Assembly: GCA_017530275.1 (NCBI GenBank)
Contig: JAFXMP010000301.1
Location: 1-25,984, forward strand
DNA from: Clostridia bacterium
GTDB lineage: Bacteria; Bacillota_A; Clostridia; Christensenellales; Aristaeellaceae
Length of the DNA: 25,984 nt
Direction of reading: 5' to 3'
Shown here: positions 6,746 to 15,049 of the stretch, in pieces
Layout of the letters: every line of letters begins with the position of its first letter
How positions within the stretch are numbered: position 1 is the first letter of the stretch
Position numbers and translations under genes: made by a program
The notes under the pieces: generated by a model
Told to the model about the DNA's origin: nothing
The model's database searches: none
Seen by the model: only the letters and a program-made list of their open reading frames with translations

Positions 6746-8262
6746 AACGTGGAATCGCGATGCTGCTGGCGGCACTGCTGCTGCTGACCGCCATGCCCGC
6801 CCTGGCGGAGGATTATACCCTGGCTGAAAAGTTTTATCAACAGGCGGTGAAGGAATCAGCGTACAAGGGGAATATCACGCTGTCGGTGTCCGGCACCCGT
6901 ACGTCGGCTATCGATACCGCGGTATGGTTAGTGCTCAAAAGTTTAGCGCCCAAGCTGAGCATTTCTGTGGAACACGCCACCACGCCCTATAAGGATGAGG
7001 GGCAGGCGACCGTGACGTTGACGCTGGACGGCAAAACCAGCTCGAAGCTCACCTATCTGTACGACGAGCAGCTGATGGCTTTCAGCGGCACTTTCCTGGG
7101 CGGCGATTCCGCCTATTATTCCGCCGCCCGCAGCTGGAACCTGACCGAACTGTTGGAAGGCTTCATGAGCGACGATTTGACCTGGCCGCCGGTATGGCAG
7201 ATGATCCTATCGGTGGAAAACGCACCCGAAGAATGGAAAGCCCGCGCCCAGAGCCGCATCAGCGTATATGAAACCAAGCTGGGCCTGTGGATGAACGGAT
7301 ACGCCAAGTTCTCCACCGGACGGGAGGGCGATACCATGTATTCCCAGCTTGCGTGCACCATTCCAGCCCAGGCGGTAAAGGCGGAAATCAAGCAGCTGAT
7401 GGTGGATTTTTATAACGACCCAGAGCTTTTGACCCTGCTTCGGGAAGTGGTTTCCGCCCGGGTGGCGGCGGCTTACCTGCAGCCCTCCATGATGAACGCC
7501 CTGTTTTCCATGCTGGACAGCGTGCAGCTGAACGGCGATGTGGAAGTGGTGCGGCGGTACGACGCTACCGGCTCCGCTCTGCTGGACAAAGTTTCCCTGC
7601 CCTTTGGCGGCGGCAGCATGCTTTCTGCCCTCACCGTTTCCTGCGCGTACCAGGACGGCGGGCAGAACTGGCGGTTGACCGGCGGTCTGAACGATGGCAC
7701 GGAATTTGACGTTACCTGCCTGATCACGGAAGAAACGATTTTTACCGGTTCTGTAAAGCTGGTGACGCCGGAAGAAGAAAGCAGCGGCTTCGTGGTCAGC
7801 GATACGGCCGCGCAGAAAGTGATTGCCTTCGATTATAACTTGAACTGGGAGCCGGGTGAAGATGTGTATACCCTGGCCACCGACCGTTTCTCCCGGGATA
7901 TCCGGGGCAGCCTGCTGATCAAGCCCAAGGAGGGGGAGCTGCCCGAGCAGAGCCTCACCCTGGAAATGAACATGTCCTCCGGCAGCTCCAAGCGTTCCGC
8001 CACCCAGCTGAACGGTACGCTGACCTGGCGCGATATGGAAAGCGGGGCTTCCATCAGCGCGATACTCACCAGCCGCACCACCGCGCCTTTCGCTTATACC
8101 ACCCCTTCCACCCTTACTGGAGCTATGCGCATCGATCTGCTTAACGGGGATACTTTGGCCGCGCTGGTGCAAAGCTGGGCGCAGCGCGCGCAGAATTATT
8201 TTTCCTCCCTGGCACTTGGCGGCTTTAGCTTCACGAACCCCTTCGCCACCGTTAAGCCCTGA
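6742..8262 (+). CDS. Secreted protein of unknown function (second paralogue-like gene)
   Basis: A 506-residue exported protein that I cannot assign to a characterised family. The amino end MKRGIAMLLAALLLLTAMPA plus LAED is a signal peptide with a cut after ALA. The mature chain opens with a helix, then ITLSVSGTRT, comparable to LTLTVSGQLE in the preceding protein. A helical middle follows (about 205-255: KAEIKQLMVDFYNDPELL, MMNALFSMLDSV), then VQLNGDVEVVRRYDATGSA, which parallels LEFSGECRFKRFLDKEG of the neighbour. The rest is strand-rich, with repeated alternating hydrophobic and polar residues to the carboxyl end. The ATG overlaps the TGA of the preceding gene, so the two are translationally coupled and probably act together. 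There is no transmembrane anchor or cell-wall sorting signal, so it is probably free outside the membrane. Codon use resembles the rest of the window. Confidence 0.85.
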   Translation: MKRGIAMLLAALLLLTAMPALAEDYTLAEKFYQQAVKESAYKGNITLSVSGTRTSAIDTAVWLVLKSLAPKLSISVEHATTPYKDEGQATVTLTLDGKTSSKLTYLYDEQLMAFSGTFLGGDSAYYSAARSWNLTELLEGFMSDDLTWPPVWQMILSVENAPEEWKARAQSRISVYETKLGLWMNGYAKFSTGREGDTMYSQLACTIPAQAVKAEIKQLMVDFYNDPELLTLLREVVSARVAAAYLQPSMMNALFSMLDSVQLNGDVEVVRRYDATGSALLDKVSLPFGGGSMLSALTVSCAYQDGGQNWRLTGGLNDGTEFDVTCLITEETIFTGSVKLVTPEEESSGFVVSDTAAQKVIAFDYNLNWEPGEDVYTLATDRFSRDIRGSLLIKPKEGELPEQSLTLEMNMSSGSSKRSATQLNGTLTWRDMESGASISAILTSRTTAPFAYTTPSTLTGAMRIDLLNGDTLAALVQSWAQRAQNYFSSLALGGFSFTNPFATVKP

Positions 8263-8322
8263 TAAAACGCTCAAATGTCACATTTTTGGCCTGAAAACAA
8301 CAGATTCGGGCCGGAAATTGCA

Positions 8323-8351
8323 TTGCGGAAAAGCACTTTTTATGGTATTAT
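8323..8351 (+). promoter_or_regulatory. Extended -10 promoter for the acidic secreted protein
   Basis: TTGCGG (8323-8328), a 17-base spacer and TATTAT (8346-8351), with TG one base before the -10 box (TGGTATTAT), make a good extended -10 promoter. The transcript would start near 8358 and carry a leader of about 100 bases. Confidence 0.65.
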
Positions 8352-8411
8352 ATTACAAAAGCACGGCATGATTGCGCGCTTTGTCCGCGGCGGAAACGAC
8401 GCGGATAAAAA

Positions 8412-8428
8412 GCCGGTTTTCAACCGGC
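8412..8428 (+). other. Small perfect hairpin in the leader of the acidic secreted-protein gene
   Basis: GCCGGTT and AACCGGC pair perfectly over 7 bp around a 3-base loop, ending 27 bases before the ATG and just upstream of the AAAGGGG ribosome site. It may protect the leader or tune translation; the role is not shown by the sequence. Confidence 0.45.
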
Positions 8429-8455
8429 AATACAACAAGAAAGGGGAAACCTATA

Positions 8456-9793
8456 ATGAAAAAACTCCTTGCTCTGCTGCTGGCTTTGGTGATGGCGCTG
8501 GGCTGCGCCGGCGCGTTCGCCGAGGAGACCCAGTCCAATGAAATCGCCGTTGAGCTGCCCTCCTTCACAGTGGCCTTTGAATCCACTGCGGACGTGGACG
8601 CGCTCATGAATCTGCTGCCCATGTTCGGCGTAGACGAAACTACCATGGGTATGATGCAGACCATCCTGCCCCTGCTGGCTGAAGTGAACGGTCAGTTGGT
8701 GTTCGCTGATAACGGCGCACAGATCGATCTTGGCCTCAAGGGCCAGAACGTGCTGACCATCGCCGGCGAGCAGACCGAAGGCGGCTTCGCCCTGGCCAGC
8801 GATATCCTGCCCAGCTACGTGCTCACCCTGTCCAACGAAACCATCGAAACGCTCATGCAGCAGTTCACCGCCCAGGCGGAAGACGCCCTGGCTGGCGTGG
8901 ATATGGAAGCGCTGATTGCCAACGTGACCGGCTACGCTATGCAATTCGTTAATACTGTGAACGGAGCCGTAGCTACCGGTGATCCCGAAGCGGGCGAATT
9001 CGTTTTTGAAGATCTGGAACTGACCTTCAACACCCGGATGCCCATCATCGTCGATGTGGAAGCCATCAAGGGCGCTATGGAAACCATGATCGGCCAGTTC
9101 GAGGCCGATGAGAGCATCGGTTCTCTGATCAGCGCGTTAGGCGCTATGGGCGTGCCGATGGATATGGGCAAACAAGAAACCGTCGTCATCTTCCCCGACG
9201 AAGTGAACGTATACGCTTACACCAACCTGGATGAAGAAGGCAACCAGGTGGACGATACCACCCTGGTGACTGTGGAAACCGCTACCACCGCTGAAGAAGT
9301 AACTGTGAACGTGAACGTGGATGTACTGGTGGAAGGCGAAGCCGTATCCGTATTCGTGGAAATGCCCGAACAGGACATTGCCATTTCCGTGTACGTCGAG
9401 CCCACTGAAGAAGGCGCCGCCATTTCCGTCGTTTTCGATGGTATGGGCATTACCGCTGCCGAAACGCTGGCTATTTCCGTGGGCGATATGCTGACACTGT
9501 ATTGCGAATCCTACCTGATGGATATGGAGAAACCCATTTCCACCGAAACCGTGGTCTTCGCTCAGGGCGGCGAACGCACCTTCCCTGTGCTGGACGAAAA
9601 CAAGACCGTATTCCCTGTTGAACAGCTGATGAGCGATGAAACCGGCGAAGCTGTGCAGACGCTGCTGGCTGACGTGATGAACAACGGCCTGGGCAACCTG
9701 ATTGCCAAGGTTTCTCAGATCATGCCTGAAGAAATGGCCGGTCTGATGAACATGCTCACGCCTGCCGAAGCTGTGGAAGGCGCTGCCGAATAA
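8456..9793 (+). CDS. Very acidic secreted protein of unknown function
   Basis: A 445-residue exported protein with no family I can name. MKKLLALLLALVMALGCAGA followed by FAEE is a signal peptide; the likely cut is after AFA. A cysteine occurs in LGC, but the residue at -3 is alanine rather than the usual leucine, so a lipoprotein is less likely. By my count the mature chain has about 74 Asp/Glu against about 8 Lys/Arg, an exceptional excess of acid. It is built of strand pairs (GQLVFADNGAQIDLGLKG, then GGFALASDILPSYVLTLS) around a helical middle (about 125-165), and later consecutive strands (VTVNVNVDVLVEGEAVSVFV, ISVYVEPTEEGAAISVVF). The start is chosen for the signal peptide and AAAGGGG; the longer reading adds 28 residues without a ribosome site. 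Its own promoter and terminator make it a single-gene unit, possibly highly expressed. Calcium or other cation binding is an inference from charge only. Confidence 0.85.
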   Translation: MKKLLALLLALVMALGCAGAFAEETQSNEIAVELPSFTVAFESTADVDALMNLLPMFGVDETTMGMMQTILPLLAEVNGQLVFADNGAQIDLGLKGQNVLTIAGEQTEGGFALASDILPSYVLTLSNETIETLMQQFTAQAEDALAGVDMEALIANVTGYAMQFVNTVNGAVATGDPEAGEFVFEDLELTFNTRMPIIVDVEAIKGAMETMIGQFEADESIGSLISALGAMGVPMDMGKQETVVIFPDEVNVYAYTNLDEEGNQVDDTTLVTVETATTAEEVTVNVNVDVLVEGEAVSVFVEMPEQDIAISVYVEPTEEGAAISVVFDGMGITAAETLAISVGDMLTLYCESYLMDMEKPISTETVVFAQGGERTFPVLDENKTVFPVEQLMSDETGEAVQTLLADVMNNGLGNLIAKVSQIMPEEMAGLMNMLTPAEAVEGAAE

Positions 9794-9813
9794 CTTCGCT
9801 TTCTGACTGACCC

Positions 9814-9845
9814 GCGCCGTCCGAGCTTTTCGGACGGCGCTTTTT
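9814..9845 (+). terminator. Rho-independent terminator after the acidic secreted-protein gene
   Basis: An 11-bp GC-rich perfect stem (9814-9824 with 9830-9840), a 5-base loop and TTTTT at 9841-9845 form a textbook terminator on the plus strand, 20 bp after the stop codon. Confidence 0.92.
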
Positions 9846-9868
9846 CAAGAAAGAACGGAGGACGCGCA

Positions 9869-10624
9869 ATGCAGGATTTTTCATTGCCCCAGGCCCAGCC
9901 CTTTGATTTTCAGGAAGGAGACCACGGCGTGCTTTTGATCCATGGCTTCACAGGCACGCCCGCCCATATGCGTCTGGTTGGCGAAGGATTGCGTGAGAAA
10001 GGCTTTTCCGTCCGGGGCATCCTGCTGCCGGGACACGGGGAAACGCCTTACGCTTTGGGGATCGTCACCTGGCAGGATTGGCTGCTCGCCTGCCGTCAGG
10101 CGGCTCGGGACATGCGGGAAAAATACCGGCGTTTCACGGTGGCGGGCCTTTCATTGGGCGGGTGCCTTGCGCTGATGATTGCAGAACAGATGCAGGCCGA
10201 CGCCTGTATCGCCATCGCCGCGCCCATGAAAACCGTGAGCCGTTTTCGGGCCTTCGCCCCGGCTGCGTCGCTGGTGCAGCCCATGATCCATAAGCGGGCG
10301 GATGGGGCGCGGGATGCCCTGATTCAGGAATATGATATAGGGTACGACAGTTATCCCACGGCCAGTGTGGCCCAGCTGAGCGCTATCATCCGCAGGGCGA
10401 AAATGGACCTGCACATGATCCAATGCCCCATTTTGACGATCCAGTCCCACGGGGACAGGACCGTGACTGCGGACAGCCCGGAAATCATTCTCAAAGGCGT
10501 ATCCAGCACAGTCAAATCGCTTTTGTGGCTGGACAGCGCACCGCACGTGTGCACCATTTCCCAGGAATACGGAAAAGTGGTGGACGGTATGGCGGATTTC
10601 CTGAAAAAGTGGGCGGAAGACTGA
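9869..10624 (+). CDS. Alpha/beta-hydrolase, carboxylesterase of the Est30/YvaK type
   Basis: A 251-residue cytoplasmic serine hydrolase, the normal length for small monoacylglycerol lipase or carboxylesterase enzymes such as Geobacillus Est30 (about 247). Motifs in order are: LLIHGFTGTP (22-31) forming the oxyanion hole, LLPGHGETP (52-60), the nucleophile elbow GLSLGG with Ser95, SHGDRTV with the probable catalytic Asp196, and SAPHV with the probable catalytic His226. A cap region lies between about 125 and 175. It should cleave short-chain esters or monoacylglycerols; the natural substrate is unknown. GGAGG at 9857-9861 precedes the ATG by 7 bases. The gene begins only 23 bp after the strong terminator of the gene before it and has no obvious promoter of its own, so it may depend on read-through. 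Confidence 0.92.
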   Translation: MQDFSLPQAQPFDFQEGDHGVLLIHGFTGTPAHMRLVGEGLREKGFSVRGILLPGHGETPYALGIVTWQDWLLACRQAARDMREKYRRFTVAGLSLGGCLALMIAEQMQADACIAIAAPMKTVSRFRAFAPAASLVQPMIHKRADGARDALIQEYDIGYDSYPTASVAQLSAIIRRAKMDLHMIQCPILTIQSHGDRTVTADSPEIILKGVSSTVKSLLWLDSAPHVCTISQEYGKVVDGMADFLKKWAED

Positions 10625-10635
10625 TCGCTGTATAG

Positions 10636-10661
10636 AAAAAGGCAGAAAAACGATTCTGCCT
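10636..10661 (-). terminator. Terminator hairpin, oriented for minus-strand transcripts
   Basis: An 8-bp perfect stem (10640-10647 with 10654-10661) closes a 6-base loop. On the minus strand it is followed by a run of T residues (10639-10636), so it best serves transcripts coming from clpC through the transposase remnant. It may also help to end the esterase transcript on the other strand. Confidence 0.6.
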
Positions 10662-10682
10662 AAATCAGAGCCGGGTTTCTTA

Positions 10683-10972
10683 TCAAATTGCCGTAACTTG
10701 TATATTTCTTTGGAAAACGCTTGAATATAGTATCTGCTCAAAAACCCTTTTTACAGAAAACCAGAGCTTCAATCTCTCGTTCTTCTGACAGAAAGCGATA
10801 TTGGCTTTCGTCCTGTAAATCCGGTCAATCAGGACATGGGCCGGATAGCATTCGCGGTGATATTCGTAAGTCTCCAATACCTGAATGAACCTCAGCCTTC
10901 ATGCAGGCATCCATCAATGCTCAGATGAAGCTTCGCGCCGAACGCTTTCAGCTTGCTGACCTTGCCGCGCAT
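10683..10972 (-). pseudogene. Decayed transposase fragment, IS5-like
   Basis: Read on the minus strand, one frame gives MRGKVSKLKAFGAKLHLSID, which matches the P-x-VRGK-x-x-x-x-EFGAK-x-x-LS region of IS5-type transposases. A second frame, after a stop at about 10895, gives VLETYEYHRECYPAHVLIDR followed by IYRTKANIAFC, which matches the Y-x-P-x-x-VLAD-x-IYRTR-x-N-x-x-YC region. A little further, a residual RLSG can be found only after another frame change. Stops and frameshifts separate the pieces, and the amino- and carboxyl-terminal parts are missing. The whole 10625-11069 gap holds nothing else that I can recognise apart from a terminator hairpin. The assignment rests on recalled motifs of the family, not on a search. 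Confidence 0.6.
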
Positions 10973-11069
10973 TCCCTATCCAATTTAGGACCAGCTTGGA
11001 TGAAACCGCCAAAATAGTTTATATCTCTGTGGACGCAGCCCAATCGTTCTGAACTCTGTTCTCCGTCTA

Positions 11070-13487
11070 TTACGCCTGCTCGAAAACGATCTGTTCGCCC
11101 GCCATGCGCATGCGGACCGTTTCGCCCAAGTGGATTTCCCCGGCGATGAGCTTTTCGCTCAAGGCATCCTCAATGGTGCGTTGGATCACCCGGCGAAGAG
11201 GACGTGCGCCGAACTGGGGGTCGAAGCCCGCCTGGGCCAGATGGGAAACTACATCTTCACCGTAGGTCAAATCGATTTCCCGTTCCTTTAGGCGTTTTGC
11301 TACCTGGGACAGCATGAGCGACGCGATCTGCTCGATGTCCTTCTGTTCCAGCTTATGGAACACGATGATTTCATCCACACGGTTCAGGAATTCGGGACGG
11401 AACACGTTTTTGATATCGGTGAGCACCCGCTCCCGCATGCGCTCGTAGTCCATGGCGTCGGCCATGCCCGCGCCGAACCCCATGCTGCTGCGCTGGGCGC
11501 TCTGCGCGCCCGCGTTGCTGGTCATGACAATGACGCAGTTTTTGAAGCTGACCACCCGGCCCATGTTGTCGGTGAGGCGGCCGTCCTCCAAAATTTGCAG
11601 CAGCATATTGAAAACGTCGGGGTGGGCCTTTTCAATTTCGTCAAAAAGCACCACGGAATAGGGTTTGCGGCGCACCGCTTCGGTGAGCTGGCCGCCCTCG
11701 TCGTAGCCTACGTAGCCTGGGGGAGACCCCACCATGCGGCTCACCGTATGCTTTTCCATGTATTCGGACATATCCAGGCGGATCAGTGCGTTTTCGTCCC
11801 CGAACATGGCTTCGCCTAATGCGCGGCACAGTTCTGTTTTGCCCACACCCGTGGGGCCTAAGAAAATAAAGCTGCCAATGGGCCGCTTGGGGTCCTTGAG
11901 CCCTGCCCTGGCGCGGCGGATGGCCCGGCTGACGGCTGAAACCGCTTCCTCCTGGCCCACCACCCGCTGGTGCAGCAGCGCTTCCAGATGAAGCAGGCGG
12001 GCCGATTCCTCTTCCGTCATCTTCTTCACGGGAATGCCTGTCCACCCAGCCACCACCTGGGCGATTTCTTCCTCTCCCACGGTATCCTTTGCGGCGGATT
12101 TCTGCTTTTCCCATTCCGCGCGCTTTTCCTCAATCTCCGCCCGAAGGGCGTGTTCCTGGTCCCGCAGGGCTGCGGCCTTTTCGTAGTCCTGCTTATCGAT
12201 GGCTTCCCGCTTTTCCCGCTGTACGCTTTCCAGTTTCTTTTCCTGAGCTTTCACGTCCGGCGGGGCGGTAAAGGATTGAATGCGAACCCGGCTGGCGGCC
12301 TCGTCCATCAAATCGATGGCCTTATCGGGCTGGAAACGATCGGCGATGTAACGGTTGGAAAGCTTCACGGCGGCTTCTAAGGCTTCATCGGTGATGCGCA
12401 CCTTGTGGTGGGCTTCGTATCGGTCCCGCAGGCCCTTCATGATGGCGATGGTTTCCTGCTCGCTGGGCTCGTTCACGGTCACCGGCTGGAAACGCCGGGC
12501 CAGGGCCGCGTCCTTTTCGATGTTCTTTCGGTATTCGTCCAGGGTGGTGGCTCCGATGCATTGGATCTCGCCCCGAGCCAGAGCGGGCTTTAGGATGTTG
12601 GCGGCGTCCATGCTGCCCTCCGCCCGTCCCGCGCCGATGATGTTCTGCAATTCATCGATGAACAGGATCACGTCGCCCCGTTTTTTCACTTCGTCCAGGG
12701 TATTCTTGAGCCGTTCTTCAAATTCGCCCCGGAATTTGCTGCCCGCCACCATCGCGCCCATGTCCAGTGACACGATCTTTTTATCCGTCAGCGTTTCCGG
12801 CACACTGCCCTGGCAGATGCGCTGGGCCAGGCCTTCCGCCACGGCGGATTTGCCTACGCCCGGTTCCCCGATCAGCACGGGATTGTTTTTCGTGCGGCGG
12901 GACAGGATCTGAACGATGCGTTCGATTTCGTTCTGACGGCCGATCACGGGGTCCAACTCGCCCTTTTCGGCGGCTTCGGTCAGATCGCGGCCATATTTTT
13001 TCAGGTTGGCGTCGCCGCCGCTGCCGCCGGGGGTTAATCCGCCGATCTTGATGCCTGTCTGTCCTAAAGCGTCCAGGACGCTTTTTTTCAATTTTTCAAT
13101 GTCGCAGCCCATGCCGGTGAGCACCCGCATGGCCACGCTTTCGTCGTCGCTGAGCAGAGCCAGCCATAAATGGCCTGCGGCCACGTAGGGGTGGCCCAGG
13201 CGATGGGATTCCCGTACGCTGGTTTCCAGTATTTTTTTTACCCGGGGCGTCAGCTCCAGCTGTTCAGGCGCGTGATCGCCTGTGCCGGTGATTTGTTTGA
13301 TGCTTTCGATCACCGTTTCGGGGATCACATTATCCGGCAGGGCAGGCGCGTCGTCCCGGGCTTCTTTCAGCAAGCCCACCAAAAAGTGTTCGCTGCCCAC
13401 CTGAGTATGCCCCAGCTCCACGGCTGTTTTCTGCGCAGCGCTGATGGCGCGCTGGGCCTTTTCGTTGAATCGTCCAAAAATCGGCAT
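11070..13487 (-). CDS. clpC: ATP-dependent Clp protease ATP-binding subunit ClpC
   Basis: An 805-residue AAA+ unfoldase that feeds substrates, including proteins marked with phosphoarginine by McsB, into ClpP. It has a double Clp_N repeat (about residues 1-145), a first AAA+ module with Walker [10 protein letters not shown] (about 205-213), a UVR/M-domain coiled coil around 410-455 ([16 protein letters not shown]) and a second AAA+ module with Walker [10 protein letters not shown] (about 543-551). The Clp-specific stretch [13 protein letters not shown] and a D2-small domain with [20 protein letters not shown] complete the carboxyl end. Length is normal (B. subtilis ClpC has 810). The ATG directly abuts the TAA of mcsB, and GGAGGA lies inside the end of mcsB. 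It is the last gene of the ctsR operon, under CtsR control. Confidence 0.97.
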   Translation of the reverse strand: MPIFGRFNEKAQRAISAAQKTAVELGHTQVGSEHFLVGLLKEARDDAPALPDNVIPETVIESIKQITGTGDHAPEQLELTPRVKKILETSVRESHRLGHPYVAAGHLWLALLSDDESVAMRVLTGMGCDIEKLKKSVLDALGQTGIKIGGLTPGGSGGDANLKKYGRDLTEAAEKGELDPVIGRQNEIERIVQILSRRTKNNPVLIGEPGVGKSAVAEGLAQRICQGSVPETLTDKKIVSLDMGAMVAGSKFRGEFEERLKNTLDEVKKRGDVILFIDELQNIIGAGRAEGSMDAANILKPALARGEIQCIGATTLDEYRKNIEKDAALARRFQPVTVNEPSEQETIAIMKGLRDRYEAHHKVRITDEALEAAVKLSNRYIADRFQPDKAIDLMDEAASRVRIQSFTAPPDVKAQEKKLESVQREKREAIDKQDYEKAAALRDQEHALRAEIEEKRAEWEKQKSAAKDTVGEEEIAQVVAGWTGIPVKKMTEEESARLLHLEALLHQRVVGQEEAVSAVSRAIRRARAGLKDPKRPIGSFIFLGPTGVGKTELCRALGEAMFGDENALIRLDMSEYMEKHTVSRMVGSPPGYVGYDEGGQLTEAVRRKPYSVVLFDEIEKAHPDVFNMLLQILEDGRLTDNMGRVVSFKNCVIVMTSNAGAQSAQRSSMGFGAGMADAMDYERMRERVLTDIKNVFRPEFLNRVDEIIVFHKLEQKDIEQIASLMLSQVAKRLKEREIDLTYGEDVVSHLAQAGFDPQFGARPLRRVIQRTIEDALSEKLIAGEIHLGETVRMRMAGEQIVFEQA

Positions 13488-14480
13488 TTATGTTGTTCCT
13501 CCGTTGATCGCTTCTCGAATGATGTCGCAGCGCCGGGCGTCCGCTTCCCTGTCGCCCAGCACGGCGCCAGCTGAACGCTGCACGTGGGCGGGCTGGGCCT
13601 GTGTCAGCAGCCGGTCGCATAAGGATAGAGACACAGGCAGCTTATTCAGCGCCGCGCCCATGCGCAGATTGCTCCAATGCGCCATGAATTCTTTAACGGG
13701 CATCCGTCGGGCGTTGCACAGCAGACCCCAGGAACGGAAAATAGAATCCTCAAAGGCGTTCATGTCCTTATCCATGGCCTTCTGCCGGAAAACCCTTTCC
13801 ATTTCAGCGATTTGCCTTGCTGTGACCGAAACGGCGTCGATGATCTCCTTTTCCGTACGTCCCAAGGTGACCTGGTTGCTCAGTTGGTATAGATTGCCCT
13901 GGGCTTCGCTGCCCTCGCCGTAAATGCCCCGAATGGTGAGACCAAGCTTGGCGGCAAGCTGGTTCACCTTGCCCATTTGCTTGAGCAGGGTCAGCATGGG
14001 CAGATGCAGCATCACAGATGCCCGCATGCCCGTGCCGGTGTTGGTGGGACAGGCGGTAAGATAGCCCCATTGCGCGTCAAAGGCGAAGGAAAGTTGCGAT
14101 TGCAGCACATCATCGATGGCAAAGGCGTTTTCCGCCGATTCCGCTAAGTTGTCGCCCGCGCTGATGCCCTGGATGCGCAAATGATCTTCTTCGTTCATCA
14201 TGATGGAGATTTTTTCGTCTCCGCGGATCAGGACGGCGCCGGTTTCTGCGTGTTCCATCAGGTCCGGGCTGATCATATGCGCTTCCATCAGCGCTTTTTT
14301 TTCATTTTCTTCCATACCGCGCAGGGAAAGAAAGGTATAGGGCTGTGGAAGCTCGCGCAGTGCGTCCAGGGTCCGCTGGACGCACTGCTCGCATTGTTCA
14401 GCCGTCATGCGGGCCAGGAAAGGCAGATCTTCATAATTCCTTGCCAGGCGTACCCGTGATGAAACCACGATATCGCTCAT
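13488..14480 (-). CDS. mcsB: Protein arginine kinase McsB
   Basis: A 330-residue cytoplasmic kinase of the phosphagen-kinase fold that phosphorylates arginine residues and so marks proteins for ClpCP. Visible motifs are SSRVRLARN (7-15), MMNEEDHLRIQ (94-104) with the acidic active-site residues, and GYLTACPTNTGTGMRASVML (139-158) with the conserved Cys144 and the Arg that contacts ATP. The carboxyl end is DREADARRCDIIREAI, the arginine-phosphate recognition region. The family is usually near 350-363 residues. This protein begins right at SDIVVSSRV, so about 20 residues before this point are absent. The ATG overlaps the TGA of mcsA (ATGA at 14477-14480), which fixes the start. Its TAA abuts clpC. 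It works with McsA as activator. Confidence 0.95.
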   Translation of the reverse strand: MSDIVVSSRVRLARNYEDLPFLARMTAEQCEQCVQRTLDALRELPQPYTFLSLRGMEENEKKALMEAHMISPDLMEHAETGAVLIRGDEKISIMMNEEDHLRIQGISAGDNLAESAENAFAIDDVLQSQLSFAFDAQWGYLTACPTNTGTGMRASVMLHLPMLTLLKQMGKVNQLAAKLGLTIRGIYGEGSEAQGNLYQLSNQVTLGRTEKEIIDAVSVTARQIAEMERVFRQKAMDKDMNAFEDSIFRSWGLLCNARRMPVKEFMAHWSNLRMGAALNKLPVSLSLCDRLLTQAQPAHVQRSAGAVLGDREADARRCDIIREAINGGTT

Positions 14481-14959
14481 TGATTTCCCTCCCTGGCAGG
14501 CGTCATGGCCCGAAGCTCATCCCGCAGGCGGGCCGCCTCCTCGAAGTTTTCTTCCGCTACAGCCGCTTCCATTCGGGCGCGAAGCTCTTCCATCAGGGAT
14601 TGGCGGGCCTGTTCCTCTTCGCTGACGGGAGGCCTCCGGCCTGCGTGCTGGGTACGGCCCTGCACCCGGGTAATCAGGGGCGTAAGTTCCTTTCGGAAGG
14701 CTTGATAGCATTCCGCGCAGCCAAGCATGCCTGTTTTTTGAAATTCGGCGTAGGTTTCCCCGCATCGGGGGCATACGATGTCCGGCGTTTGGTTTTTGGC
14801 GGTCATGGACGACATCACGGCGGCAAGCACCGCCTGAAGATTTCCGGCTTGGTATTTTTTCAGGCATTGACGGCAAAGATGCCGGGTGGTGGATTCGCCG
14901 TTGATCACGGTGGTCACCATCACCTCCGCCTGGTTTTTTCCGCATTCCTCGCAGAGCAT
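14477..14959 (-). CDS. mcsA: McsA, zinc-binding activator of McsB
   Basis: A 160-residue cytoplasmic protein that activates McsB kinase. Four CxxC pairs (Cys3/6, Cys29/32, Cys63/66, Cys81/84) form two zinc-binding clusters, and a UVR domain (about 122-154, with AEENFEEAARLRDELR) lies at the carboxyl end. This is the McsA layout; the B. subtilis protein is slightly longer at 185. AAGGAGG lies just before the ATG at 14957-14959. The gene is second in the ctsR operon, about 90 bp after ctsR. The gap contains a U-rich stretch but no clear terminator hairpin. The stop overlaps the mcsB start. Confidence 0.95.
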   Translation of the reverse strand: MLCEECGKNQAEVMVTTVINGESTTRHLCRQCLKKYQAGNLQAVLAAVMSSMTAKNQTPDIVCPRCGETYAEFQKTGMLGCAECYQAFRKELTPLITRVQGRTQHAGRRPPVSEEEQARQSLMEELRARMEAAVAEENFEEAARLRDELRAMTPAREGNQ

Positions 14960-15049
14960 AGGAGTCCTCCTTCATGAAAAAACAAAAATAAATGCTTGTG
15001 GAGCGCTTCCATAGTATGCGCCTGTTCCGGCATGGTTACGGCGGCAAAA

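Noticed and set aside
7207..8274. 355-codon minus-strand frame opposite the second secreted-protein gene
   Set aside because: Low-quality composition (Gly, His, Gln, Arg), no signal or ribosome site, and the plus strand has a signal peptide and a coupled start.
8288..8312. Hairpin after the second secreted-protein gene as a terminator
   Set aside because: An 8-bp stem with one wobble pair and no T run on either strand.
11028..11038. Shared TGTGGACGCAG near clpC and in the element at 15659
   Set aside because: Only 11 bases match and the flanks differ; chance cannot be excluded.
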